64,000 nucleotides of DNA from Falsihalocynthiibacter sp042445055 (GCF_042445055.1 NZ_CP170339.1:2480001-2544000), one strand, 5' to 3'; numbered from the stretch's first letter, positions 18,216 to 27,026 are shown. Translations and numbers: made by a program. Notes: generated from the sequence alone by a model not told the origin.

Positions 18216-19700
18216 CTAGTAAACCTTCGCCCAGCGCTGCAACAATTCTTGCTGCATCCGGCGTGATCGTCTTGCCCATGGACGCGCGCCGGGTGGTACT
18301 TCGCGATCTTCGCGCGCAATTTTCGCGCGTTCGTCCATATTCGCCGTAAAGATCGCAAAGGCCAAATTCGCACCCGATGCCGTGGTGATATAGCCCGCCA
18401 AAGCGCTTACGAAATTCAACGTACCTGTCTTGGCGCGCACTTGGGCAGGGAAATTCTGAATGGCTTCGCCTTTGCTGTTGGTGATTCTGATATCCTTCAT
18501 CAGTTCGTGCAACGGCCCATTCGGTTTCGCGGCAACAAGTGCCGATACCATTTCACGCGCAGCCACGCGTGACTGATCGCTGAGGCCGGAATGGTCCACA
18601 AACTTCGCGTTGGTCATACCCGCATTCTGCGCCGCCCAGCGCGCCATCGCGGCCCCCGATTCAGTGAGGTCCGATGGGCGCCCTTCACGTTTGCGTGTTG
18701 TCTCAAGGCCTAGCACCTCAGCGGTGATATTTGTCGAATACTTCAACATGCCACGCACGATATCGCGAACTTCGCTGCTATCGAATTCGGCAACCACATC
18801 GCCCTGCGGCGCATCGGTAACTACGCGCTCTTTCTTTAGCTCAATACCATGCGCCCGCGCCATCGTACGGAACACATCCGCAGCATAAAGTTCAGGGCGC
18901 CGCACAGGGAGCCACCTGCTCCCGCCATCGCCCAGCGCGCCGCTCGCAACGGTCCAATGCTCGGTATCTTCACCATCTGCGTAGGTATAGATCGGCACGC
19001 TGCGTTTCTTGACGACCATCTTGGCCATCTGCACCTCTGGCCGATACTGCCCCGTCCGCGCATCCATCGCCACGGAATAACCCGCATTTGCGCGCTTCCA
19101 CTCAAAGTGCACGCGATTGAAGTTCAGGTTTAGTCCAGACACCGCCGGGTTGTACCCAACATGATCTGGCTGCCCGTTGTCAATTGCCCGCACATAGGGC
19201 AAGACACTGGAATAAACGAGGAATTCTCCATCGACCCCATGCACGCCTGCCGCCTTCAACGTTGATGCAAGGTCCGCAAGCGCATCCGTCGAAAGCGTGG
19301 GATCTCCGCCACCAACCAGCACCAGATCGCCCTTGATCCGACCATTCGAGATAGGACCAGTCGCAATCAATTTCGTCTGAAACTGATAGGACATCCCCAG
19401 CCCATCAATCGCATATTGCGCCGTCACGGCCTTGGCAACAGACGCAGGCGGCAGCGCCAAGAACGCGTTATATGCCTCGTGAACCTCACCCGTATCTGCG
19501 TCGGCAACGACAAACCCGACCTTACCGCTCACCCCTGCATTCGCGACAATCTGCGCATAGGGCTCAGCCGCAATCCTACCGAAGTTAGTTGGCTTTACGG
19601 GCGGGAATAGCGAAGTTTCTGGCGCATTCGCAGTCGCCATCGAAGCGCCACCACTCAGCAAACCCGCGAGAATAAATCGTCTTGAATATCGCTTGCTCAT
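18216..19700 (-). CDS. dacB: D-alanyl-D-alanine carboxypeptidase/endopeptidase (PBP4 type)
   Basis: Periplasmic penicillin-binding protein that trims peptidoglycan side chains and cross-links. The catalytic set is visible: SxxK in PPASVAKAV (Ser87/Lys90), SxN in YSTNITAE near 320, and KTG in VRAKTGTLNFVSA near 434. With the start at 19700 the N-terminus reads MSKRYSRRFILAGLLSGGAS, a twin-arginine type signal (SRRFIL followed by a hydrophobic stretch and ATANA), so export by Tat is plausible. An alternative start ten codons upstream would leave the signal internal. 494 residues, within the family range. Confidence 0.92.
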   Translation of the reverse strand: MSKRYSRRFILAGLLSGGASMATANAPETSLFPPVKPTNFGRIAAEPYAQIVANAGVSGKVGFVVADADTGEVHEAYNAFLALPPASVAKAVTAQYAIDGLGMSYQFQTKLIATGPISNGRIKGDLVLVGGGDPTLSTDALADLASTLKAAGVHGVDGEFLVYSSVLPYVRAIDNGQPDHVGYNPAVSGLNLNFNRVHFEWKRANAGYSVAMDARTGQYRPEVQMAKMVVKKRSVPIYTYADGEDTEHWTVASGALGDGGSRWLPVRRPELYAADVFRTMARAHGIELKKERVVTDAPQGDVVAEFDSSEVRDIVRGMLKYSTNITAEVLGLETTRKREGRPSDLTESGAAMARWAAQNAGMTNAKFVDHSGLSDQSRVAAREMVSALVAAKPNGPLHELMKDIRITNSKGEAIQNFPAQVRAKTGTLNFVSALAGYITTASGANLAFAIFTANMDERAKIAREDREVPPGARPWARRSRRMQQELLQRWAKVY

Positions 19701-19778
19701 AAGCGCATATAACCCGCAGAAATGCCGCATAACAAGCGTTCACAGCGCGTGTGGCCTGTTTCCGCCCGAAGGAAAGTT

Positions 19779-20612
19779 ATGCGTCTCGCCCTTATCCTCA
19801 TGCTGATCAGCATGTCACTCATCCCTTTGGGCGACACATTCGGCAAGCTTCTCCTTACCGATCACAACGCCACGCCGTTCTACGTTGCGTGGTCGCGGTT
19901 TGTGCTAGGGGCGGTCTGTGTTCTACCTTTTCTGAATTCCCGCCACTTTGACGCACGCCTATACCTTGACTGGCGTATCTGGCTGCGCGGAGCGTTACTC
20001 ACGGGGGGCGTTTCTTCAATCCTCACCGCGCTTGAAACCGAACCCCTGCAAAACGTCATCGGCGCTTTCTTTGTTGGGCCAATCCTGTCGTACTTTCTGG
20101 CCGCATTCCTGCTTCGTGAACAAATCACGTGGCCGCGCACACTCCTCTTGCTTGCGGGGTTTGTCGGCATCTTGCTGATCGTCAAACCGGGGTTCGGGAT
20201 GTCCACCGGGCTTTTGTTCGCGGTGCTTGCGGGCTTGTTTTACGGGTGTTTCCTGACCTCAAGCCGCTGGCTCTCGGACGTCGCGCCACCGCGCGCGCTA
20301 TTATTTAGCTAACTTGTGATTGCGGCCCTCTTGCTCACGCCGCTCGGCGCACGGAACATCCCCGAGGTTTCTCTCACGGTCGGTGCGCTGACCTTTGGGT
20401 CGGCCGTTGCGTCGATGCTTGGAAACCTGCTTCTGGTGTTTGCCTATAAACTTGCGCCCGCAAGCCGCCTCGCGCCGTTCGTTTATTTTCAGATCATCGC
20501 CGCAACGATCTATAGTTACACAGTTTTCGGAGCGCTTCCCGATATGGTGTCGGGAATTGGACTGGTCATCCTCGTCACATCGGGCTTTGCGTCACTGGCA
20601 CTCAAGCGCTAG
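19779..20612 (+). pseudogene. EamA-family (DMT) transporter interrupted by one in-frame stop
   Basis: A drug/metabolite transporter-type membrane protein. The first half (MRLALILMLISMSLIPLGD, after a good GAAGGAAAG site) carries about six membrane segments and ends ...RALLFS at a TAA codon at 20310-20312. The second half continues in the same frame at once with LVIAALLLTPLGA and further membrane segments to 20612. There is no shift of frame, only the stop, so a single change (for example CAA to TAA) explains it. Either the gene is recently inactivated or the base is a sequencing error. The full product would be about 277 residues, normal for EamA carriers. Confidence 0.8.
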
Positions 20613-21210
20613 TCGGCCAGTCCCCGCGCGCGCGCAACCTTGTTGAAGAAATCCGCATCATCGGAAGATTCACAAAACACCACGCGGGTGGCTCCGCGTG
20701 CGCAAGCTTCATACGATGTTCTTCGTGCAAACGCGCATAGGCGAACCGCCGCGCCGCAGGACTTCTAAGCGCCCGCAAGCAATCATCAGGCCGCGCCAAA
20801 ACGCCGATCCGGACGTTTTCCATGATCCATTGCCACTTATCCCAGCGGTGAAAATCCGCCAGATTGTCCGCCCCCATCAACCACGTGAAATCCACACGCG
20901 GATAGGCCGCAAACAATGCCTCCAGCGTGGCCGCCGTATACCGCGTGCCGCTGTAAAGTTCAAAATCCGTAATCTTGATACGCGGATGATCCACCAGCGC
21001 ACGCGACGCCGCCATGCGGCGCTCAATCGACGCAGGGCCCTTGGTCTTGAGCGGATTGCCCGGCGACACAAGCCACCAAACTTCGTCCAAGCCAAACCGC
21101 TTCAAAGCGGCGCGTGAAATATGCAAATGGCCAGCGTGGGGCGGATCAAACGATCCGCCCAACAAGCCGATTTTTGCGCCTGGGCGGGCGTAGGGCATAT
21201 CATACCGCAT
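20602..21210 (-). CDS. nadD: Nicotinate-mononucleotide adenylyltransferase
   Basis: Makes deamido-NAD from nicotinate mononucleotide and ATP. The nucleotidyltransferase motif GLLGGSFDPPHAGHLHIS stands near the N-terminus, WLMGADNLADFHRW in the middle, and the C-terminal ISSTRLRARGDW is the conserved ISSTxxR. I place the start at ATG 21210 (MRYDMPYARPGAK), giving 202 residues; a TTG at 21231 and an ATG at 21198 are possible. It lies 21 bp after the aldo/keto reductase on the same strand. Its last codons overlap the end of the convergent EamA gene by 11 bp. The later enzyme, NadE, is encoded at 48859. Confidence 0.92.
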   Translation of the reverse strand: MRYDMPYARPGAKIGLLGGSFDPPHAGHLHISRAALKRFGLDEVWWLVSPGNPLKTKGPASIERRMAASRALVDHPRIKITDFELYSGTRYTAATLEALFAAYPRVDFTWLMGADNLADFHRWDKWQWIMENVRIGVLARPDDCLRALRSPAARRFAYARLHEEHRMKLAHAEPPAWCFVNLPMMRISSTRLRARGDWPTSA

Positions 21211-21231
21211 GGCGCAACTCGCTCCGCTCAA

Positions 21232-22263
21232 TCAGTCAGTCTGCGACGACTTTGCCCAAAGGTTGATATTCGCCTCGCCCGAGAGCCGATCAATCTCGGC
21301 CAACTCATCCGCGCTGAACTCAAGGTTCTCAATCGCACCCGCGCAATCCACAACTTGGCTTGCCTTGCTTGCCCCGATCAGCGCCGAGGTAATTCCGCCC
21401 CCGCGCAAGACCCATGCAATCGCCATCTGCGCAAGCGTCTGGCCACGACCTTCTGCCATCTCATTGAGTGCGCGAATGCTTGCCAATGTGTTCTCGTTCA
21501 GCATTTCCGGCAGAAGCGATTTACCCTGTGTCGCGCGGCTCCCTTCTGGAACGCCCTTGAGGTACTTCTTGGTCAACATACCCTGCGCAAGCGGTGTAAA
21601 GGCAATCGAACCAACGCCAAGATCAGAAAGCGTGTCCTTGAGCCCATCGTTTTCCACCCAGCGATTGAACATATTGTAAGACGGCTGATGAATAACGCAG
21701 GGCGTGCCCAGATCATTCAAAATGGCAACGGCTTCGCGCGTTTTCTCGGAGTTATAAGAGGAAATCCCCGCATAAAGCGCGCGCCCCGACCGCACAATGT
21801 AATCCAGCGCACCCATCGTTTCCTCAAGCGGCGTTTCAGGGTCAAACCGGTGCGAATAGAAGATATCGACGTAATCCAAACCCATACGCTTAAGACTCTG
21901 ATCGCACGACGCAATTAGATACTTACGGCTGCCCCACTCGCCATAGGGACCATCCCACATCTGGTATCCCGCCTTAGTAGAAATGATCAACTCATCACGA
22001 TAACCCGCGAAGTCTGTCCGCAAAATCTCGCCAAATGCTGTCTCTGCGGAACCAGGAGGCGGACCATAGTTATTCGCAAGGTCAAAGTGCGTGATGCCAA
22101 GATCAAACGCCGCCTGCGTGATCTCGCGTTTAGTTTCATGCGGCGTATCGCCTCCGAAATTGTGCCACAGACCAAGAGATATCGCAGGCAACTTCAGCCC
22201 AGAGTTTCCGCATTTACGGTAAGGCATCTTTTCGTAACGATTCTCGGCGGGTCTATAGCTCAT
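21232..22263 (-). CDS. Aldo/keto reductase, YghZ (L-glyceraldehyde 3-phosphate reductase) type
   Basis: NADPH-dependent reductase of small aldehydes. The 343 residues follow E. coli YghZ closely in pattern: YRKCGNSGLKLPAISLGLWH, GITHFDLANNYGPPPGSAE (catalytic Asp and Tyr), ELIISTKAGYQMW (Lys), DYVDIFYSHRFDPETPLEET (His), and the NADP-binding FTPLAQGML and SALIGASKASQV. These cover the AKR tetrad. A detoxifying role against methylglyoxal-like aldehydes is known for the E. coli enzyme and is inferred here. It is upstream of nadD in the same direction; a functional link is not evident. Confidence 0.88.
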   Translation of the reverse strand: MSYRPAENRYEKMPYRKCGNSGLKLPAISLGLWHNFGGDTPHETKREITQAAFDLGITHFDLANNYGPPPGSAETAFGEILRTDFAGYRDELIISTKAGYQMWDGPYGEWGSRKYLIASCDQSLKRMGLDYVDIFYSHRFDPETPLEETMGALDYIVRSGRALYAGISSYNSEKTREAVAILNDLGTPCVIHQPSYNMFNRWVENDGLKDTLSDLGVGSIAFTPLAQGMLTKKYLKGVPEGSRATQGKSLLPEMLNENTLASIRALNEMAEGRGQTLAQMAIAWVLRGGGITSALIGASKASQVVDCAGAIENLEFSADELAEIDRLSGEANINLWAKSSQTD

Positions 22264-22391
22264 GTGATCCTCACTATTATGCGCGCATCTGCACAGGAAT
22301 TCTGGTTACCAAGCTGCCGCTGCATCAAGGGTATGACTGTACTAGCTTAATTTTCGGTGAATGCAAATTTGGGAAACACTGCCCCGAACAA

Positions 22392-22425
22392 CAAAAAGGG
22401 CGGCCCAATTCAATTCGGGCCGCCC
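22392..22425 (-). terminator. Terminator of the 22437-22937 gene
   Basis: Arms GGGCGGCCC and GGGCCGCCC, nine pairs around a 10-base loop, followed on the minus strand by TTTTTG. It starts about 12 bp after the stop of the minus-strand gene. Confidence 0.9.
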
Positions 22426-22436
22426 AATCCGTAATC

Positions 22437-22937
22437 TTAGAATGTTTGGTTACACTCGTGCGCGGATTCTGTCGCTTTGAGCGTGCCGTCCAGATTGATC
22501 TCAAGTGCGTAGTCTGTTTCCGGGAAGATTGTCATAACATATTGTTTTGCAATATCTTCCAGAAGCTGCGCGCTCGGAGACATAAAGTAGCCACCGGTAT
22601 AGCCGTTGGACAGATTCCCACGCATGCTTTCGGATTCACCCTTGTAATAATGATCGCCGACGATGATCTGGATTTCTTGAATCTCACCGTCTTTGATATC
22701 GGTTTCAGCTTGTGTAAACGCGCCAACGTATCCAAGTGTCTTATCGGCCGTCAGACCCATTTGCACAACGCTTCCCGCTTCGTCGCGGCGCTCTATAAAG
22801 CACGAGCCTTTCTCGTTGTCTTTCCAGACTTTCCAACCTTCGACCTCAGCGAACATCTCAAACTGGTTCTGGGCAGATGCGGCAGAAGCGCCAACGGCCA
22901 AGATTGTAGCTGCGGCGAGTAATTTCACGTTTCGCAT
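22437..22937 (-). CDS. Small exported protein of unknown function
   Basis: 166 residues with a signal peptide (MRNVKLLAAATILAVGASAASA, then QNQFEMF). The mature part is acidic, with one Cys near residue 46 (KGSCFIERRDEAG) and another four residues from the end (AHECNQTF), which could form one disulfide. The pattern GWKVWKDNEKGSCFIERR recalls the IalB-like or related periplasmic proteins of alphaproteobacteria, but I cannot assign it firmly. Upstream is the 237-bp divergent promoter region shared with ettA; downstream is its own terminator. Confidence 0.75.
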   Translation of the reverse strand: MRNVKLLAAATILAVGASAASAQNQFEMFAEVEGWKVWKDNEKGSCFIERRDEAGSVVQMGLTADKTLGYVGAFTQAETDIKDGEIQEIQIIVGDHYYKGESESMRGNLSNGYTGGYFMSPSAQLLEDIAKQYVMTIFPETDYALEINLDGTLKATESAHECNQTF

Positions 22938-23174
22938 GTCAATTTCCTTCTAAAAAATTAAGTTCCAAAAGCCAACGGAATCAACTGACTCCACAGAACC
23001 TTAAAACGCCAATGGTCAACTATCAACGACTAGCTTCAGTCGAAAACAGCTCCCACATCCCTCCGACGCTCTTTTTTATATGCTTCGAGCGGTCCTAATT
23101 CCGCGACAGAGATTGCACAAACCGCCGCAACGAATTAAACGGACTCAACCCCAATTTACATTCGGAGAGACCAC

Positions 23175-24830
23175 ATGGCCGCATATCAATTTGTCTACTT
23201 CATGGACGGAGTCTCCAAAACCTACCCCGGTGGGAAAAAATGCTTTGAAAACATCCGTCTAAACTTCTTGCCCGGCGTGAAAATCGGCGTCGTCGGTACC
23301 AACGGATCGGGTAAATCGACCCTGATGCGCATCATGGCGGGGATCGACAAAGAATTCCAAGGTGAAGCTTGGCTCGCCGAAGGCGCGACTGCTGGCTATC
23401 TTCCACAGGAACCAGAGCTTGATCCAAGCCTCGATGTGCGCGGCAACGTCATGCTCGGCGTCGCGGATAAAAAGGCGATCCTTGATCGTTACAACGAACT
23501 TGCGATGAACTACTCCGAAGAAACCGCCGACGAGATGGCGAAACTTCAGGACGAGATCGACAGCCAGAACCTCTGGGACCTCGACGCCCAGATCGACGTT
23601 TCGATGGAAGCCCTCCGCTGCCCTCCTGACGACGCTGATGTCACAACACTTTCCGGTGGTGAGAAGCGCCGCGTCGCGCTCTGCAAGCTTCTCCTCGAAG
23701 CCCCCGACATGCTGCTCCTCGACGAGCCAACCAACCACCTCGACGCCGAAACAATCGCATGGCTGCAACAGCACCTGATCGACTACAAAGGCACGATCCT
23801 CTGCGTTACCCACGACCGTTATTTCCTTGACGATATCACGGGCTGGATTCTTGAACTCGACCGTGGTCAGGGCATCCCTTACGAAGGCAACTACTCCGCA
23901 TGGCTCGAACAAAAGGCCAAACGTCTTGAGCGGGAAGCCAAAGAGGACAAATCCAAACAGAAAACCCTTGAGCGCGAACTCGAATGGATGCGCCAGTCAC
24001 CCAAGGCGCGCCAAGCGAAATCTAAAGCACGTATCAACGCCTACAACGATCTCGCCAACCAATCCGAGCGCGAGAAAGTCGGCCGCGCCCAAATCATCAT
24101 CCCCAATGGCCCACGCCTTGGGTCCAAGGTGATCGAAGTCCAAGGCCTCAAGAAAGCAATGGGCGATAAGCTTCTGGTCGAAAACCTCGAGTTCTCCCTC
24201 CCACCCGGTGGGATCGTGGGCGTCATCGGCCCCAACGGCGCGGGTAAAACCACGCTGTTCCGCATGTTGACCGGCCAAGAGCAACCAGACGAAGGCACTG
24301 TTGAATACGGCGACACCGTTCAACTCTCCTACGTTGATCAAAACCGCGACGATCTCGACGACAACGCAACCGTGTTCGAGGCCATCGGCGACGGAGGCGA
24401 AATCATCAAACTTGGCGACGCCGAAGTAAACGCCCGCGCCTATTGCTCATCGTTCAACTTCAAAGGCGGCGATCAACAGAAAAAACTCGGAATGCTCTCG
24501 GGTGGTGAACGCAACCGCGTCCACATGGCGCGTCTTCTGAAAGAAGGCGGCAACGTCCTCCTCCTCGATGAGCCCACCAACGATTTGGATGTAGAAACCC
24601 TCCGCGCCCTAGAAGACGCCCTCGTAGACTTCGCAGGCTGCGCCGTCGTCATCTCCCACGACCGCTTCTTCCTCGACCGCATCTGCACCCACATGCTCGC
24701 CTTCGAAGGCGACGCACACGTAGAGTGGTTCGAAGGCAACTTCGAAGACTACGAAGAAGACAAAAAACGCCGTCTAGGCGCGGACGCGCTAGAGCCGACA
24801 CGGATGAAGCATAAGAAGTTTGTTCGGTAA
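23175..24830 (+). CDS. ettA: Energy-dependent translational throttle protein EttA (ABC-F)
   Basis: Ribosome-binding ABC-F ATPase that couples translation entry to the ATP/ADP ratio. It has no membrane segments. The two ABC domains have Walker A GTNGSGKST and GPNGAGKTT, signatures LSGGEKRRVAL and LSGGERNRVHM, and Walker B MLLLDEPTNHLD and VLLLDEPTNDLD. Between them is the P-site tRNA interaction motif region, with LEREAKEDKSKQKTLEREL and ARQAKSKARI. The length of 551 matches EttA (about 555). A GGAGAG site precedes the ATG. It marks the left edge of the accessory islet. Confidence 0.95.
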   Translation: MAAYQFVYFMDGVSKTYPGGKKCFENIRLNFLPGVKIGVVGTNGSGKSTLMRIMAGIDKEFQGEAWLAEGATAGYLPQEPELDPSLDVRGNVMLGVADKKAILDRYNELAMNYSEETADEMAKLQDEIDSQNLWDLDAQIDVSMEALRCPPDDADVTTLSGGEKRRVALCKLLLEAPDMLLLDEPTNHLDAETIAWLQQHLIDYKGTILCVTHDRYFLDDITGWILELDRGQGIPYEGNYSAWLEQKAKRLEREAKEDKSKQKTLERELEWMRQSPKARQAKSKARINAYNDLANQSEREKVGRAQIIIPNGPRLGSKVIEVQGLKKAMGDKLLVENLEFSLPPGGIVGVIGPNGAGKTTLFRMLTGQEQPDEGTVEYGDTVQLSYVDQNRDDLDDNATVFEAIGDGGEIIKLGDAEVNARAYCSSFNFKGGDQQKKLGMLSGGERNRVHMARLLKEGGNVLLLDEPTNDLDVETLRALEDALVDFAGCAVVISHDRFFLDRICTHMLAFEGDAHVEWFEGNFEDYEEDKKRRLGADALEPTRMKHKKFVR

Positions 24831-24879
24831 GTCACCGTGCAAAAGCATCGATTGCAACTAACAATCGCGAACAACATGG

Positions 24880-25018
24880 CTATTCGTATGCAGCTGGATC
24901 ATATACTCCAGCTGCTCTTGAGAAGTATATACTACTCTGATCAACATTTTTTAAGAAAGCATACTTCTCAAGTAGCGGTTTGAAATTCGCGCTTCGCTCG
25001 GTCAAACCATTAAGATAC
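24880..25018 (-). pseudogene. Severed 3' end of the AbiC-like gene, left of the IS element
   Basis: Reading the minus strand from the insertion point gives, in the frame that continues the 26233-26895 gene, LNGLTERSANFKPLLEKYAF and 24 further residues ending ...YDPAAYE and TAG at 24880. This is the usual C-terminal run of putAbiC-type proteins (LLLYLNGL..R..FK.L.EKYA). 44 codons plus stop remain beyond the duplicated ATAC. It has no start of its own and is separated from the rest by 1217 bp of IS3-family DNA. Confidence 0.85.
25015..25018. repeat. Left copy of the 4-bp target-site duplication (ATAC)
   Basis: ATAC directly before the first base of the left inverted repeat of the IS element. 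It is repeated at 26236-26239. Confidence 0.88.
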
Positions 25019-25074
25019 TGGTCCTCCCCCTTTGAAGTGGTCCGCCCCTATAGTTAGGAATCGGAGGATTGAAA

Positions 25075-25353
25075 ATGGGAATTAAGCGACACAAGCCAGA
25101 AGAGATTGTCACGAAGTTGCGGCAGGTTGAGGTGCTTTGCGGTCAAGGCATGCCGCGTGTTGATGCAATCCGGCAAGTGCAGATAACTGAACAGACGTTT
25201 TATCGTTGGCGCAAACAATATGGCGGAATGGGAACCGACCAACTGAGGGAACTAAAGCGGCTTCAGAAGGAGAATGATCGACTGCGGCGAGCCGTATCTG
25301 ATCTGACCCTGGACAAGTTGATCCTGTCGGAAGCCGCACGGGGAAACTTCTGA
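25075..25353 (+). CDS. IS3-family transposase OrfA
   Basis: DNA-binding subunit: helix-turn-helix (EEIVTKLRQVEVLCGQGM, then ITEQTFYRWRKQYGG) followed by a leucine-zipper-like heptad region (LRELKRLQKENDRLRRAVSDL) used for multimerisation. 92 residues from the ATG at 25075, which has AATCGGAGG upstream; a TTG two codons earlier is also in frame. The last codons contain G GGA AAC at 25341-25347, and a -1 slip there leads to GKLLSPSRRRA of OrfB. Confidence 0.92.
   Translation: MGIKRHKPEEIVTKLRQVEVLCGQGMPRVDAIRQVQITEQTFYRWRKQYGGMGTDQLRELKRLQKENDRLRRAVSDLTLDKLILSEAARGNF
25341..25347 (+). promoter_or_regulatory. Programmed -1 frameshift site GGGAAAC
   Basis: In the OrfA frame the bases read G GGA AAC, the X XXY YYZ slippery pattern, three codons before the OrfA stop. 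Slipping back one base gives GGG AAA CTT CTG AGC, which continues in the OrfB frame. This would make the OrfAB fusion transposase. Confidence 0.8.
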
Positions 25354-25397
25354 GCCCCTCGCGCCGCCGCGCCTGCATCGATCACATTCGCAATGAG

Positions 25398-26201
25398 GTG
25401 CGGGTGTCTGAGCGGCGGATCTGTCGTGTTTTGGGGCAGAACCGATCCACCCAGAGGCGGTTGCCTGTTGACCGAAGTGACGAAGAACGGCTGGTTGCTG
25501 ATATGATCGAACTGGCACGTCAGTATGGCCGGTACGGGTATCGCCGGATTGCGGCTCTGCTCAGGGATGCGGGCTGGCAGGTGAACGACAAGCGGGTTGA
25601 ACGGTTGTGGCGGCGTGAGGGGCTCAAAGTACCCATGAAACAACCCAAGAAGGGGCGGCTCTGGCTAAATGATGGCTCATGTGTCCGGCTGCGGCCAGAG
25701 TATCGCAACCACGTCTGGTCGTATGACTTCGTTCATCATCGAACTGATGACGGGAAAGCGTTCCGGACCCTGAACATCTTGGACGAATACAGCCGGGAAT
25801 GCCTGGCGATCCGGGTGAAGCGGAAGTTGAACTCGACAGAAGTCATCGACGCACTCACGGATCTGTTCATCTTGCGCGGCGTTCCGGCCTACATCAGGTC
25901 GGACAACGGCCCGGAGTTCATAGCTCGGGCTGTTCGAGACTGGATTGAGGCGGTTGGAGCCAAAACGGCTTACATTGAGCCTGGCTCGCCGTGGGAGAAT
26001 GGGTATTGCGAAAGTTTCAATGCCCGGTTCCGCGACGAGTTGCTGAACGGGGAGAGCTTTTACACTCTACGCGAAGCACAGATTATCATCGAAAGCTGGA
26101 GGAAACACTACAATACCAAACGACCACACAGTGCTCTGGGCTACCGCCCGCCGGCTCCGGAAACCATCGTCCCGATGGAACTAAGGCCGATCATGCACTA
26201 A
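25398..26201 (+). CDS. IS3-family transposase OrfB (DDE integrase core)
   Basis: Catalytic half of the transposase. From the GTG at 25398 it gives 267 residues, but the same frame is open back to the slippery site and reads LLSPSRRRACIDHIRNEV, the conserved junction of this group. OrfB is therefore most likely made only as an OrfAB fusion. An HTH_21 segment (YGYRRIAALLRDAGWQVNDKR) precedes the rve core. The DDE residues are in WSYDFVHHRTDDG, YIRSDNGPEFIA and SPWENGYCESFNARFRDEL. No stop or deletion is seen. Confidence 0.93.
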   Translation: MRVSERRICRVLGQNRSTQRRLPVDRSDEERLVADMIELARQYGRYGYRRIAALLRDAGWQVNDKRVERLWRREGLKVPMKQPKKGRLWLNDGSCVRLRPEYRNHVWSYDFVHHRTDDGKAFRTLNILDEYSRECLAIRVKRKLNSTEVIDALTDLFILRGVPAYIRSDNGPEFIARAVRDWIEAVGAKTAYIEPGSPWENGYCESFNARFRDELLNGESFYTLREAQIIIESWRKHYNTKRPHSALGYRPPAPETIVPMELRPIMH

Positions 26202-26232
26202 CATTCAAACTGGACTACTTAGGTGGGGCTGA

Positions 26233-26895
26233 TCAATACAATAGCATAACCTCATCATCAGTTAGTTGAGCGCGGATAAGGTTAGTGTAGAGGCGCTTAT
26301 TAGTAATACTCGATGAATCAACGAGCTTTACTAGGTTAGATAATGTTCGGAAATAATGGCCAAGTACTGAGTTTTGCGTTTCATATAGTTTTTCATATGC
26401 AGCCTCTGAACTTATCGCCGTGTCATTAGACAGTGTCCCATCTACATCGTATAACATTGAACTTAAGACACCTTTTCCTGTGTACTTCTCCCTTGTCGCA
26501 CCTTCTCGAATCTCAATTTTCTCCACTAAGCCAACAAAAACATTGAAAAAGTTGAAAAACGAACCCTCGAACTGCTGTACATTTAGATGCACAATTTGTT
26601 GTTCGGCCAATTCTTGTTGTTTTCTGACCATCGACTTAGAAATCTGCAGTTCTGTGTTGAGCAGACCGACTTCGTGATGCTGAAGTCTAATCGCATAGAC
26701 TACCCCAACAAAAGCTAATCCAGTAAACACTGAGTTTGCAGCCCCGAACATATCGCCGAAGGTGCCTCGATTGGCTAGCGGGTGAACAAAGTACCAGTTC
26801 AAGCCAATAACAGCGATAACTAGGACGGCAAAAATCAACGCGAGCCATATACTTGGAGTGTCGGCTTTCTCCTTGTTTTCTAACGTAGTATCCAT
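26233..26895 (-). pseudogene. AbiC-like phage abortive-infection protein (putAbiC family), 3' end cut off by IS3 element
   Basis: N-terminal 220 codons of a membrane-anchored protein of the putative abortive-phage-infection family (putAbiC, PF16872). Two membrane segments (about 15-36 and 50-71) flank NRGTFGDMFGAANSVFTGLAF, the family hallmark. A coiled-coil stretch (72-105) and FEGSFFNFFNVFVGLVEKIE follow, then YFRTLSNLVKLVD and TNLIRAQLTDDEVMLLY. The stop TGA at 26233-26235 is not native: it is the first three bases of the IS end. The missing 44 codons lie at 24880-25014. The gene is clearly richer in A and T than its neighbours, which suggests horizontal origin. AAGGGGAAAT stands before the ATG. 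A shortened protein could still be made. Confidence 0.85.
26236..26239. repeat. Right copy of the 4-bp target-site duplication (ATAC)
   Basis: ATAC directly after the last base (A26235) of the right inverted repeat, identical to 25015-25018. Confidence 0.88.
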
Positions 26896-27026
26896 TCACG
26901 ATTTCCCCTTGTGATCCAACCTAACCTAAGTATTGGAAATTAATACGACATTCTGCTAATTGCCATGTCACTTCCAGTTAGAATTAGGTTCAATGAAACT
27001 AACCGCATGCCAAATGCCTAAAAACC

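Larger units (their letters stand above)
25019..26235 (+). mobile_element. IS3-family insertion sequence, IS407-like group, complete
   Basis: A 1217-bp element. The left end begins TGGTCCTCCCCC and the right end, read inward, TGATCAGCCCCACC. These imperfect inverted repeats share CCCC and AAGTxGTCC over about 25 bp (25019-25043 and 26212-26235). Both ends are flanked by ATAC. It carries orfA and orfB with an in-frame GGGAAAC slippery heptamer. The DDE triad is intact, so the element may be active. The 4-bp duplication is the size usual for the IS407 group. The insertion splits an AbiC-like gene. Confidence 0.93.
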
